A DNA stretch of 64,000 bases from a marine actinobacterium PHSC20C1 (GCA_000153145.1 CH672415.1:1732767-1796766); one strand, 5' to 3'; counted from the first letter of the stretch, positions 18,231-27,090 are shown. Numbers and translations: made by a program. Notes: generated by a model from the letters alone, not told the origin.

Positions 18231-18977
18231 TCAGTGCCGCTTTCCGAAGTAGATTTCGACCACTTGTGGATCGTGCCGAATGTCCTGAGGCAACCCGGCA
18301 ATAACGGTGCGGCCGCTATCGAGGACGTGGAGCCGGTCGCACGTGCTCATGACAACCGACATGTCGTGCTCTACGAGCAATACCCCGCACGCACGTCGGC
18401 GCGAAATGTTACGGATGGCCTCAATGAGCTCGACCGCTTCCGACTCGTTTTGGCCAGCGGCAGGCTCGTCAAGCAGGAGAAATTTGGGGCGGGTTGCTAG
18501 CGCCCGCGCAATGCCGATTGTTCGGATGAGCCCAGCGGGCGAGGATTCTGCTGCCGTGTTCGCTACCGACTCAAGATTGAGTTCTTCGAGAAGTTCTTCT
18601 GTCAGCTCACGCGCTTCGTGGCGGCGCATGCCGCAGCCAAGAGCCGCTACCTCAATGTTCTCGGCGACGGTGAGTCGCCCAAAAACGCGAACGCTTTGGA
18701 ACGTACGAACGATTCCGATGCGCGCCCTCTTGCGCATTGACATCCGCGTCAGATCTTTGTCTCCGAGCATTACCCGGCCGGTGGTCGGGTGAAGCATCCC
18801 ACTGACGAGATTGAGTGTCGTGGTCTTGCCTGAACCGTTGGGTCCGATCAAGCCGACGACTTCTCCGCTTTTCACCGAGATTGAGACATCTTCGAGCGCC
18901 TGGACGCCATCGAAGTTCATCCCGCCGTCGACAAGTTGCAGCGTCTCCACCTGCGGGACTTCTGTTGTTGTCGTCAT
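18231..18977 (-). CDS. livG: ABC transporter ATPase, LivG family, with degenerate signature motif
   Basis: The product is about 248 residues. Walker A is GPNGSGKTT and Walker B is FLLLDEPAAGQNE, close to LivG. The ABC signature is odd: where LivG has LAYGQQRRLEIAR, this protein reads SPAGLIRTIGIAR, losing the Gln and changing the Ser-equivalent residue. Catalysis may be asymmetric, with LivF providing the intact signature. It is the first gene of the seven-gene operon. I favour the ATG at 18977 (MTTTTEVPQ) over one five codons upstream. The 171-base gap to the divergent amidohydrolase holds palindromic elements. Confidence 0.88.
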   Translation of the reverse strand: MTTTTEVPQVETLQLVDGGMNFDGVQALEDVSISVKSGEVVGLIGPNGSGKTTTLNLVSGMLHPTTGRVMLGDKDLTRMSMRKRARIGIVRTFQSVRVFGRLTVAENIEVAALGCGMRRHEARELTEELLEELNLESVANTAAESSPAGLIRTIGIARALATRPKFLLLDEPAAGQNESEAVELIEAIRNISRRRACGVLLVEHDMSVVMSTCDRLHVLDSGRTVIAGLPQDIRHDPQVVEIYFGKRH

Positions 18978-19021
18978 CGTCTTCGACCACACTCCGTTGT
19001 TGGGTCAATCCTTAATGCCTA

Positions 19022-19086
19022 TAACGAGCGATGTTACCATCATTAGGATTAGCTGCTCAAATATCCGTATGTAACGTAAGTTACGG
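19022..19086. promoter_or_regulatory. Palindromic operator region between liv operon and divergent amidohydrolase
   Basis: TAAC-N7-GTTA at 19022-19036 and an overlapping set at 19065-19086: CGTAA-G-TTACG (19075-19085), GTAAC-N4-GTTAC and CCGTA-N12-TACGG. These are probable regulator sites for both directions, perhaps for the RpiR protein. Identification of the regulator is inference. Confidence 0.5.
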
Positions 19087-19148
19087 TATCACCGGTGAAT
19101 CGCGCAACCCCGATACGCTGGTGCTTCACACAGGGACGAGTGATGTAA

Positions 19149-20309
19149 ATGAATGAAAACTCAGAGATGGCCGAGCACATCAGTGAGCTTGCGCTGATCG
19201 ACCACCACGTTCACGGAACGTTGATCCCTGATCTCAGCCGGAGCGAGTTCGAGTCCTACCTCACGGAATCATTCGAGCCGATACCGCCGTGGATGACCCA
19301 GTTCGACTCTCAAGTAGGCTTCGCCGTTCGCAAATACTGCGCACTGCACTTCGACCTCCCCGAACACGCTAGCGCCGACGCCTATTGGGCGGCACGATCG
19401 CTATGGGGGTCCGACGAGATCGCTCGCCGCCTTTTGCGGACTTCGGGCATTTCTGAGTCCATCGTTGACACTGGCGTTATCCAGACTGAGCGCTCAGAGC
19501 GGAGCCTCACCAACCTCGAAGAATTTGGCAAACTAGCCGCCCAACGCGTGCACGAGGTTGTTCGATTAGAAACGCTACTCGAAGGCCTCGTCACCGCCGG
19601 AGTGGAGGCAGATGCGCTGGAGGATGCCTTCGACGCCGCGCTGGACGCTGCTGCCACAACAGCGGTGGGATTCAAGAGCATCATGGCCTACCGCTACGGT
19701 TTCGATTTCGATCCAACCCGGCCCCACCGCGACGAATTCTCCGCAGCCGCCCAAGAATGGCTCACTAGCGCCACCGCTGGGCCGTTCCGCGTTTCCCATC
19801 CCGTGCTTCTTCGAGCGCTGCTCTGGAAGGCCGTGAGCACCGGGCTTCCCGTTCAGCTCCACGCCGGCTACGGCGACGCCGATATCGACCTGGAGCGCTG
19901 CAATCCGCTCCTGCTCACGCCGTGGCTCAGACTGCTTCCCGCCAACTACTCAGACGTCATGCTCTTGCACTGCTACCCGTACCATCGCGAAGCAGGCTAT
20001 CTTGCCCAAGTCTTCTCCCGCGTGTACTTCGACGTCGGGTTAGCCATCAACTACAGCGGAGCGGCCTCAGATCGCGTTATCGCCGAGAGCCTCGAGCTCG
20101 CACCTTTCAGTAAGGTGCTGTTCTCTACCGATGCGTGGGGATTGCCCGAACTGCACTCCATCGGCGCTGCCCTCTGGCGGCGAGGCATGACACGCGTGTT
20201 GTCTCAGCTCGTTGATGACGGAGACTGGTCTCTCGCCGACGCGAAGCGGGTTGCGTCAATGACCGGTCATGACAACGCGCAGCGCGTGTACCAGCTACCC
20301 AATAGCTGA
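19149..20309 (+). CDS. FluG-type amidohydrolase (amidohydrolase 2 family)
   Basis: The 386-residue product is a TIM-barrel metal-dependent hydrolase. It has LALIDHHVHG at the N-terminus for metal binding, PVQLHAGYGDAD in the middle, a VMLLHCYPYHREAGY His site and KVLFSTDAWGLPE with the last Asp. The overall layout resembles the N-terminal half of fungal FluG, in which this fold is fused to a glutamine-synthetase domain; here a separate GS-like ligase lies in the neighbouring operon. A purine-rich GGGACGAG lies upstream of the ATG. It is divergent from livG and ends at a strong terminator. Substrate unknown. Confidence 0.8.
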   Translation: MNENSEMAEHISELALIDHHVHGTLIPDLSRSEFESYLTESFEPIPPWMTQFDSQVGFAVRKYCALHFDLPEHASADAYWAARSLWGSDEIARRLLRTSGISESIVDTGVIQTERSERSLTNLEEFGKLAAQRVHEVVRLETLLEGLVTAGVEADALEDAFDAALDAAATTAVGFKSIMAYRYGFDFDPTRPHRDEFSAAAQEWLTSATAGPFRVSHPVLLRALLWKAVSTGLPVQLHAGYGDADIDLERCNPLLLTPWLRLLPANYSDVMLLHCYPYHREAGYLAQVFSRVYFDVGLAINYSGAASDRVIAESLELAPFSKVLFSTDAWGLPELHSIGAALWRRGMTRVLSQLVDDGDWSLADAKRVASMTGHDNAQRVYQLPNS

Positions 20310-20315
20310 TAACTG

Positions 20316-20360
20316 AGTTCGTCGTCTCGGTTGCGCGCTAGCGAACAGAGACGACGAACT
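20316..20360. terminator. Bidirectional intrinsic terminator
   Basis: A perfect 13-base stem (AGTTCGTCGTCTC with GAGACGACGAACT) and a 19-base loop separate the amidohydrolase from the converging aminotransferase operon. Confidence 0.85.
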
Positions 20361-20372
20361 AGTTCGCGACGT

Positions 20373-21611
20373 TTAGCCGCTCTCGGTCAACTCCAGCAAG
20401 ATGGCTCGAAGCTGCTCAATGCCGTAAAGCAGCTGCGTCTCGGAGATGACAAGTGGTGGGGAGAAGCGCACTGTCGAGCCATGCGTGTCTTTTGCTAGCA
20501 CTCCCTTGAGCATTAGGCGCTCGCAGATCTCGCGCCCGCTCGCGAGGGCTGGATCAATATCGATGCCAGCCCAGAGTCCGCGCACGCGCACCGCAATCAC
20601 TCCTGATCCAATAAGTGTTCGCAGTTCACGTTCAAGAACAACACCCAATGCGGCTGCACGCTCTTGATACTCGCCAGTATTCAGCAGATCAACGACCATG
20701 CTGCCGACCGCGGCGCCAAGAGGATTACCGCCGAACGTGCTGCCGTGTTCACCGGGCTTCAGCACTCCCAACACATCCTGATTGCCGACAACAGCCGACA
20801 CGGGCATTACTCCTCCGCCGAGAGCTTTGCCCAAAAGATAGAGATCCGGCTCAACTCCGACATGCTGCATCGCGAAGGTCTTTCCGGTGCGGCCGAGACC
20901 CGACTGGATTTCATCCGCAATAAAGAGGACATTGTGCTCGCTCGTGATCTCACGAACTCGAACAAGATACTGCTCGGGCGGAATCACCACACCTGCTTCG
21001 CCCTGGATGGGCTCGATGAGCACTGCAACCGTGTTCTCATCGATCGCTGCCTCGAGCGCAGCCTCATCGCCGAACGGCACAGATCGGAAGCCCGGGGTGA
21101 ATGGGCCGAATCCCTCGCGGGCTGACTCGTCATCAGAAAAAGAGACGACTGTGGTTGTGCGCCCGTGAAAGTTTCCATCGGCAACGATGATGTTGGCCAT
21201 CCCGGCCGGCACACCCTTGACGACGTAACCCCATTTGCGCGCTACCTTGATCGCCGACTCCACGGCCTCAACACCGGTGTTCATCGGCAAGACCATGTCT
21301 TTACCCACCAGCGTTGCCAGCTTCTCGGCAAACGGAGCGAGCTGATCGTGGTGGTAAGCCCGAGATGTCAGCGCAACTTTGCGCAACTGCGTTTCCATTG
21401 CGCTGACAATCTCAGGATGACCGTGCCCGAAGTTTGACGCGGAATAGCTGGCCAAAAAGTCCAGATACTCCTTGCCATTGACGTCGGTGAGAACCGCACC
21501 CTCGCCCGAAGCGATCACGACTTTCAAAGGATTGTAGTTGTGGGTAACCCACCGGTCTGAGAGCTCGAATAGTTCAGCTTCCGTGAACTCTGTGTGTGGT
21601 GAGGTACTCAT
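20373..21611 (-). CDS. rocD: Ornithine--oxo-acid aminotransferase-like class III transaminase
   Basis: The 412-residue product is a PLP-dependent class III aminotransferase close to ornithine aminotransferase: HNYNPLKVVIASGEGAVLTDVNG, then EYLDFLASYSASNFGHGHP, a LFIADEIQSGLGRTGK cofactor Asp site and the PLP Lys in LYLLGKALGGG. OAT moves the delta-amino group of ornithine to 2-oxoglutarate, giving glutamate semialdehyde. As the last gene of a five-gene operon with an oxidase, a dehydrogenase and another transaminase, it may act on a different omega-amine. AAAGGAAA lies before the ATG. Confidence 0.88.
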   Translation of the reverse strand: MSTSPHTEFTEAELFELSDRWVTHNYNPLKVVIASGEGAVLTDVNGKEYLDFLASYSASNFGHGHPEIVSAMETQLRKVALTSRAYHHDQLAPFAEKLATLVGKDMVLPMNTGVEAVESAIKVARKWGYVVKGVPAGMANIIVADGNFHGRTTTVVSFSDDESAREGFGPFTPGFRSVPFGDEAALEAAIDENTVAVLIEPIQGEAGVVIPPEQYLVRVREITSEHNVLFIADEIQSGLGRTGKTFAMQHVGVEPDLYLLGKALGGGVMPVSAVVGNQDVLGVLKPGEHGSTFGGNPLGAAVGSMVVDLLNTGEYQERAAALGVVLERELRTLIGSGVIAVRVRGLWAGIDIDPALASGREICERLMLKGVLAKDTHGSTVRFSPPLVISETQLLYGIEQLRAILLELTESG

Positions 21612-21657
21612 CTAATTTCCTTTTACCGTTGTGTCGAGCGGAGGTGCACTGCAATAT

Positions 21658-22905
21658 CTAGGCGGCGCAGGAGTTGCCGTCACCGAGGTCGGGGATTCCG
21701 TCGATGCTGTGTTGTTCGACGAACGTTACAGATCCCCCACTGACCTTCACCACTGACAAGGGCATGTCAGTGATCTTGTGGCAGGTTGCGGAGAAGTATG
21801 TAACAGGCCCAATCGGCGTTTCAACGGCGCTGCTGTTCTCCATCGCATCGCGCAGAACCGGGCCATCGAGCGAGTCAGCGCTCTCGAGTGAGGCGGCGAG
21901 CGCAGTCATCATGTTGTAGCCAAGCAGTGCGTAGCTCGTCGACGGCGGTGCGTCGAACTTCGCCGTGTAGTTAGTGACAAATGCGTCCAAGTCAGCGGAA
22001 TCCTGGCCAGAGCAGTACTCGTAGCACGCGAATGGCGTGTAATACACGTCCTCTACATCGCCAACAATGTCGAGCAACAGCTGACCGTCGAGAGCTGCTG
22101 GTCCGACAATCGGAGTGTCAATTCCCGCATCGCGGATCTGGCGGATTGCAGTAGCCGCTCCGGGATTCCAGCTCGCTACGTAAATGAAGTCAACGTTGCC
22201 GATGTCACTCTTCAACCGTGAAATCTGGCTGCTCACGTCAACATTGTCGCCGCCGGGGAAGCTGTCGTTGCCGACTACTGCTCCGCCGAGCTCTTCAAGC
22301 TTCGCCTGAAAGTATCGACCAGCCGACTTGGTGTACTCGATGCTTTCGTCTTGAAGCAGGTAAGCGGATGCCCAACCCTGCTCGTACGCCCAAGATGCCC
22401 CAGTGGAGCCCTCGACGTCGCTGCCGGCGTTGGCCGAGAAGACAAAGTCGCCCAGTGTTGTGGTGTCAGCCATCTTGGGGTCACCGGCGCAGATCGACAC
22501 CGCAGGAACTTCAGCTGCCTGAGCATTCAATGCGCCCTGAGCGCTGAGGTCGAAGTCACACGGTGTGACGAGCAAGTCAATGCCGGCCGAGATTAACTCC
22601 GTCGCGACGGTACCGACGGTGGCCTGATCTGAGCGGACGTCCTTGACGATCGCGCGAACTTGCATCCCGTTGATTCCACCGGCCGCATTGATCTCGTCGA
22701 TCTTCAGGAGTGCCGCGTTTCCTGGTTCGACATCAAAGGGGGCCATGTTGCCACTTTGCGAAAGGGCCATACCGATGACGATCTCGTCGGCGTCGTCGCC
22801 GGAGTCGCCACCTGCAGCACATGCGCTCAGCGCAAGGACGGCGATTGTGCCGATCGCGAGCAGAGAGCGCGTTGTGCCTGCACGCCGTGATTTCTGGGTA
22901 TTCAT
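21658..22905 (-). CDS. Liv-type substrate-binding lipoprotein
   Basis: The 415-residue product starts at the ATG at 22905 with a signal peptide ending in a lipobox (ALSACAAG), so it should be a membrane-anchored lipoprotein. The mature part is a type I periplasmic-binding fold: IVIGMALSQSGNMAPFDVEPGNAALLKIDEINAAGGING (family opening), then LLVTPCDFDLSAQGALNAQ. No permease lies in its own operon, so it most likely feeds the LivGFHM system in the neighbouring operon. The upstream open frame contains no family similarity. Confidence 0.9.
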   Translation of the reverse strand: MNTQKSRRAGTTRSLLAIGTIAVLALSACAAGGDSGDDADEIVIGMALSQSGNMAPFDVEPGNAALLKIDEINAAGGINGMQVRAIVKDVRSDQATVGTVATELISAGIDLLVTPCDFDLSAQGALNAQAAEVPAVSICAGDPKMADTTTLGDFVFSANAGSDVEGSTGASWAYEQGWASAYLLQDESIEYTKSAGRYFQAKLEELGGAVVGNDSFPGGDNVDVSSQISRLKSDIGNVDFIYVASWNPGAATAIRQIRDAGIDTPIVGPAALDGQLLLDIVGDVEDVYYTPFACYEYCSGQDSADLDAFVTNYTAKFDAPPSTSYALLGYNMMTALAASLESADSLDGPVLRDAMENSSAVETPIGPVTYFSATCHKITDMPLSVVKVSGGSVTFVEQHSIDGIPDLGDGNSCAA

Positions 22906-22951
22906 GTCATACCTATCTCTTAGTGTTGTGAATGGAACGTGCTGTGTCCTG

Positions 22952-24259
22952 TTAGAGCATTGCTGCCCGCAGGGCGACGCGGTTGGCGTCAATTGTGCGA
23001 TCGATGTCGTCGTGCGTCGTCGATGCATTGAGCCGCCGGTCACCAGTTGCGAAGGCGGGCTCCAGAATTCCCTGCGACAGCAAGGAACTGTGGTATTTGG
23101 CGTACTGTTCGGTGTTCGATTCCATGGCCTGGCGGAAGTTCGTCGGCAGTTCCTTACGGAAGTAGACGGTCCACTCAGATCCAATCCCCGAAACACACGC
23201 GTCGATGCCGGCATCCGCGATCGCATCCGAGATGCCGGCGCGAAGTCGATTTCCCAGGTCGTAGAGATGCGTGATCACGTCATCCGACTCCATGATTTCG
23301 AGAGTCTTGTTGGCAGCCGCCACCGAGTACGGGTTTCCGTTATAGGTACCGTCGATCGTCGCTTCGTTTTTTGAATAGGCACCCAAGTGCCCCATCAGAT
23401 CGTTCGAACCGGCGAGAGCCGCGATCGAGTATCCATTTGCCATCGCCTTAGCAAACGCAGTCAGATCGGGCATCACTCCAGCGATTGATTGGTACCCGCC
23501 GAGTGCAGCGCGAAAGCCCGTCTTGACTTCGTCGAAGACCAGCGCGGCCCCGTGCTTCGTGCACAGCTCGCGAAGTAATTCGAGAAAGCCGGGCGCGGCC
23601 GGAACACAACCGAAGCTGTGCACGTAGCCCTCTGAGAAAGCTGCGGCAAGTTCACTACCGTGCTGATCAAACGCAGCGCGGAGGCCATCGAAGTCATTCC
23701 ACTCAACAACAACCACATCAGCGACAGCGCCGGGGTGCAGTCCAGCGCTATTCGCCGTCGCAAGCGGGGACGTTTCGGTGAGGTCTGCCCGCGAGCTTCC
23801 CACGGCAAGAACATCACTCCAGCCGTGATACGAACCGTGGAACTTGAGAATCTTGACGCGGCCGGTCGCTGCACGGGCGATGTGAGCCGCGTGCATGGTG
23901 GCGTCAGTGCCCGAGGTGCAAAACGCAACCTTGTCGGCGGAGGGCACGAGGGAAGTGATTCGCTCTGCCAGTTCATACTCGCCAGACTGCGGGCCAACAC
24001 CGGTCAAGTCACACGTGCTAGCAGCGGCGAAAACAGCTTCGTTGACCCTCGCATCACAGTGACCGAGAATGATCGGCCCCCACGAGTTGATGTAATCGAT
24101 GTACTTGTTGCCCTGCTCATCCCACACGTAGGCGCCGGCAGCCTTCACGAAGACTTGATCCCACCCAACGCGGTGTCCTGAGGACACTCCGCGCGGAACG
24201 ACTTGGCGAGCACGCTCCCACGTGGCAAGGCTGTTTTCGGACTGTGTTGAAGCTGTCAT
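22952..24259 (-). CDS. Glutamate-1-semialdehyde-aminomutase-like class III aminotransferase
   Basis: The product is 435 residues. It has the GSA-type opening (VPRGVSSGHRVGWDQVFVKAAG), FCTSGTDATMHAAHIARAATGR for phosphate binding, LVFDEVKTGFR for the pyridine nitrogen and the PLP Lys in TAFAKAMANGYS. Sequences like this differ from true HemL and commonly act as omega-transaminases in catabolic clusters. AAAGGA lies ahead of the ATG at 24259. It is 41 bases from the GMC gene and 46 from the binding protein, within one operon. It is not expected to be the haem pathway enzyme. Confidence 0.85.
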   Translation of the reverse strand: MTASTQSENSLATWERARQVVPRGVSSGHRVGWDQVFVKAAGAYVWDEQGNKYIDYINSWGPIILGHCDARVNEAVFAAASTCDLTGVGPQSGEYELAERITSLVPSADKVAFCTSGTDATMHAAHIARAATGRVKILKFHGSYHGWSDVLAVGSSRADLTETSPLATANSAGLHPGAVADVVVVEWNDFDGLRAAFDQHGSELAAAFSEGYVHSFGCVPAAPGFLELLRELCTKHGAALVFDEVKTGFRAALGGYQSIAGVMPDLTAFAKAMANGYSIAALAGSNDLMGHLGAYSKNEATIDGTYNGNPYSVAAANKTLEIMESDDVITHLYDLGNRLRAGISDAIADAGIDACVSGIGSEWTVYFRKELPTNFRQAMESNTEQYAKYHSSLLSQGILEPAFATGDRRLNASTTHDDIDRTIDANRVALRAAML

Positions 24260-24300
24260 CAGCCGGGGTCCTTTCTGAACGATCACTGGGCAGTTATTGG

Positions 24301-25749
24301 TTACGCGTCTTGTGCTGCTGAAGTAGCCCGCATCGCTGCGCTGAGACGCTCAGCGATCAGGGCAGTGGGGAGGTGAGTATTCGCGCTCGGAACGTCAGGC
24401 ATGATTGACGCGTCGATTACGCGAATGTTGGCGAGGCCATAGAGGCGACCCTGCTGGTCAACAACCGCGTTAGGATTCCCCTCCTCACCCATGCGAACAG
24501 TGCCGCAGGCGTGAAAGTAGTCGCCAACGTAACTGCGAACCCAGCTCTCAAAAAACTCGTCATCGTGCAAGGCGCTGAGTGGCGTTCCGTGCTCGTCGAT
24601 GAAAACTCGCTCGATAATCCGCTGGAAACTTGGCGCGGCGATTACCTGCTCGAGATAAACGATCGCTTCTTTCATCGCCGCTCGGTCTTGCTCCGTTGAC
24701 AGCATTCGTTCGCGAACTATCGGCGGCGCGAGAGGGTTTTCCGGGTTGAGTTCGAGTTCACCGCTCGACGTCACTTTCATCAACGCCGCCATGATGAGGC
24801 CATGGTCAGCCTCTGTGCCGTTAAGCAGTGTGCCGTGAAGCGGAAGAAGATGGATGTCGCCGGCCCCGAAACTTGACGACAAGCGCATGACCGCACCAAT
24901 GCACGGTCCGATCGCATTGACCTCTCGGAATTCTGGCTTGAGCGTGAAGTAAACGCTAGCCGCCGGGTGGTCTTGCAGATTTTTTCCGATTGCCGGGTGC
25001 GTTAGTTGAGAGCGCAAGAGAATGGCGGGAGTTTCGAAGACCCCGGCGCACAGAACAACGTCATCGGCGCGCAGCTCCGTTCCATCGGCCAGCACGACAC
25101 CCACGACAACGTCGCCTTCGATGAGTAGGCGATCGGTTTGGCTATTCCCCTGAACCACGAGGTTGTCGCGACTGCGAGCCTCATCCAGGTAGCGCTCAAG
25201 GCTCGAAAAACGGCCTCTCGCGTTGGCGTTGCGCCACAACAGTCCGCTGCCGTCCTGCGGACCGTAAGTATCTACTCCGGTCGGAAGGTCAAGTCTCTCG
25301 GCTGCATCGAGCAGTGCCCGATCCACCGGGGTGAATTCTTCCTCGGTCGACACAATGAGGTCTGTTTTGAGGTCTTCAAGCCAGGGCTGAACCTTCTCCC
25401 ACGACCACTGGTCACAACCAAAGTCGCGGGCCCAGCGGTCGTAGTCTTCGGGTAGACCGGGAAGTGCCAACATAGCGTTGACCGCTCCCGAGCCTCCAAC
25501 ACCAGTGCCGCGGTTGTAGAGCTTGGGTTCTGAACCTTCGAGCTTGCTAGCGAAGAGATCAGGGTAAAACGCAGACGTCTCGCTCAACGCATCGATCCAA
25601 TTCAGCGAGCGCAACCCCGGCAGTTGAGCACCGGGCTCGTGGTCGGGGCCTGAGTCAAGAAGGAGCACAGAGGTACTCGCGTCTTCAGACAGGCGCGCGG
25701 CAACGATGCACCCGGCGGTTCCGGCTCCGACGACAATTACTCGACGCAT
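24301..25749 (-). CDS. GMC family FAD oxidoreductase
   Basis: The 482-residue product has the FAD dinucleotide motif GAGTAG at residues 8-13, the GMC signature region around YNRGTGVGGSGAVNAM, and the C-terminal active site with YFHACGTVRMGEEGNPN and DVPSANTHLPT. GMC enzymes oxidise alcohols or aldehydes. It is shorter than choline dehydrogenase and close in length to the mycofactocin-associated MftG. Its immediate upstream neighbour resembles MftD, so an MftG-like electron-transfer role is possible but unproven. GGAAGG lies seven bases before the ATG at 25749, which decides the start. Confidence 0.85.
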   Translation of the reverse strand: MRRVIVVGAGTAGCIVAARLSEDASTSVLLLDSGPDHEPGAQLPGLRSLNWIDALSETSAFYPDLFASKLEGSEPKLYNRGTGVGGSGAVNAMLALPGLPEDYDRWARDFGCDQWSWEKVQPWLEDLKTDLIVSTEEEFTPVDRALLDAAERLDLPTGVDTYGPQDGSGLLWRNANARGRFSSLERYLDEARSRDNLVVQGNSQTDRLLIEGDVVVGVVLADGTELRADDVVLCAGVFETPAILLRSQLTHPAIGKNLQDHPAASVYFTLKPEFREVNAIGPCIGAVMRLSSSFGAGDIHLLPLHGTLLNGTEADHGLIMAALMKVTSSGELELNPENPLAPPIVRERMLSTEQDRAAMKEAIVYLEQVIAAPSFQRIIERVFIDEHGTPLSALHDDEFFESWVRSYVGDYFHACGTVRMGEEGNPNAVVDQQGRLYGLANIRVIDASIMPDVPSANTHLPTALIAERLSAAMRATSAAQDA

Positions 25750-25814
25750 TCGACATCCTTCCAACGTTTCCGTTTGCAGTCCGCCGCGGGGCCAGATCTG
25801 CGCTGATCTTGTGC

Positions 25815-27002
25815 TTAGCGAGCTGGCGTGACCAAGAAGTCTCGGTTGAGGATGATCAGATCATCCATGGAGAGATCGTGAATTGAGTCACGCCCGATTC
25901 CGAACATCGTCTCGTCGATGCCGTCTCGCATGATCTCGAGCACCTTGTGCACTCCGTCTTCGCCCGACACCGCAAGCCCGTAGAGATAGGCGCGTCCGAT
26001 AAAGACTGCCTTCGCCCCCAAGGCCATCGCTTTCACAACGTCAGACCCTCGACGAATTCCGCCATCGACCATGACGTCGATGTCGCTTCCGACCGCGTCA
26101 ACGATGGAGGGGAGGAACCTGATCGGCGATGGCGTGCCGTCGATGTTGTTGCCGCCGTGGTTCGAGACTGAGATTGCGTCTGCCCCCATGTCGACCGCAA
26201 GCTTGGCGTCTTTGATGGTGGAGATTCCCTTGATCATGAACGGGCCGCCCCACAGCTCGCGCAACCACTTCACGTCTTCCCAGGTTGGAGTTGGAGTGTG
26301 CACGAACTCGTTCCACGCTGTGCCGAACGACGGTACATCGCCGGGCGTGATGAACAGGTTCGGAACCTTTAGCTCGGGGATGCGACCTCTTTTCAGGTAG
26401 CGGGAGAACCACTGCGGGCGTGAGAGCGCGTGCGGAGCGAGCTCCATCATCGTCTTGAGATCCATTTTCATGGGCGGTGCAGGCGGAACGCCCCAGTCAC
26501 GACGGGGTGTAAACGACCAGTCGAGAGTGACGATGAGGGCCTTAGCGCCAGAGCGGCGTGCTTCTTCGACACGAGCTTCGATGCGATCGCGGGTACCGAC
26601 CCAGTAGAGCTGGAAGAATGATTTGTCGTTTGCTGCGGTGACGTCCTTGATGGAACTCGACGCATACGAGCTGAGACCAATTGCCGTTCCCATGCGCTTT
26701 GCTGCACGCGCTGCGGCGACTTCAGCGTCAGGATGGATGGCCTGGGCGCCTACCGGCGACACGATGACAGGGAAGTCGATGTCGACACCCAAGATGTTCG
26801 TCTTAGTGTCGATCTTGCCGCGAGACGGGCGGTCGAAGATCGTCGGGCTGAAACCTAAGTCGTTATAGGCCCGAATGTTTTCGTCCAACGTCCAGCCCTG
26901 TTCATTGCCCGCCTTGAAGGCGAGCCACACCGCTTTTGGAAGACGCTTTTTCGCAAGCTTTTCCGCTTCGGCCAAATTGCTGAACGGTACTTTCTTCCCC
27001 AT
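25815..27002 (-). CDS. FMN-dependent alpha-hydroxy-acid dehydrogenase, MftD-like
   Basis: The product is about 395 residues from the ATG at 27002 (a GTG at 27038 would add 12). It is a TIM-barrel flavoprotein of the glycolate oxidase/lactate dehydrogenase superfamily. Key segments: DFPVIVSPVGAQAIHPDAEV, FFQLYWVGTRDR, ALIVTLDWSF, the catalytic His in ISVSNHGGNNIDGTP, and VDGGIRRGSDVVKA for phosphate binding. From memory it resembles M. tuberculosis Rv0694 (pre-mycofactocin synthase MftD) far more than LldD, including EDVKWLRELWGGPFM and GGNN in place of GGRQ. No mftA, B, C, E or F is in the window, so it may have another role. First gene of a five-gene operon. Confidence 0.85.
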   Translation of the reverse strand: MGKKVPFSNLAEAEKLAKKRLPKAVWLAFKAGNEQGWTLDENIRAYNDLGFSPTIFDRPSRGKIDTKTNILGVDIDFPVIVSPVGAQAIHPDAEVAAARAAKRMGTAIGLSSYASSSIKDVTAANDKSFFQLYWVGTRDRIEARVEEARRSGAKALIVTLDWSFTPRRDWGVPPAPPMKMDLKTMMELAPHALSRPQWFSRYLKRGRIPELKVPNLFITPGDVPSFGTAWNEFVHTPTPTWEDVKWLRELWGGPFMIKGISTIKDAKLAVDMGADAISVSNHGGNNIDGTPSPIRFLPSIVDAVGSDIDVMVDGGIRRGSDVVKAMALGAKAVFIGRAYLYGLAVSGEDGVHKVLEIMRDGIDETMFGIGRDSIHDLSMDDLIILNRDFLVTPAR

Positions 27003-27090
27003 GCGGTGCTGCCTAACTCTTCGGGAGACGTTGGTCACTTACTAGGCAGGTTGGTCGGCATTCTCGCCACCAACACCACTTTGTGCCTGA

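Noticed and set aside
12116-21611. Ectoine breakdown (Doe-type) pathway
   Set aside because: An M20 hydrolase and a class III transaminase fit, but the ectoine hydrolase and a DoeX-type regulator are missing and the GS-like ligase is unexplained.
22952-24259. HemL, the haem biosynthesis aminomutase
   Set aside because: The fold matches, but the operon context is catabolic and no other haem gene is near.
20373-27002. Calling the second operon a mycofactocin cluster
   Set aside because: No precursor peptide, radical SAM enzyme, creatininase-type peptidase or glycosyltransferase is present; only MftD-like and GMC members are.
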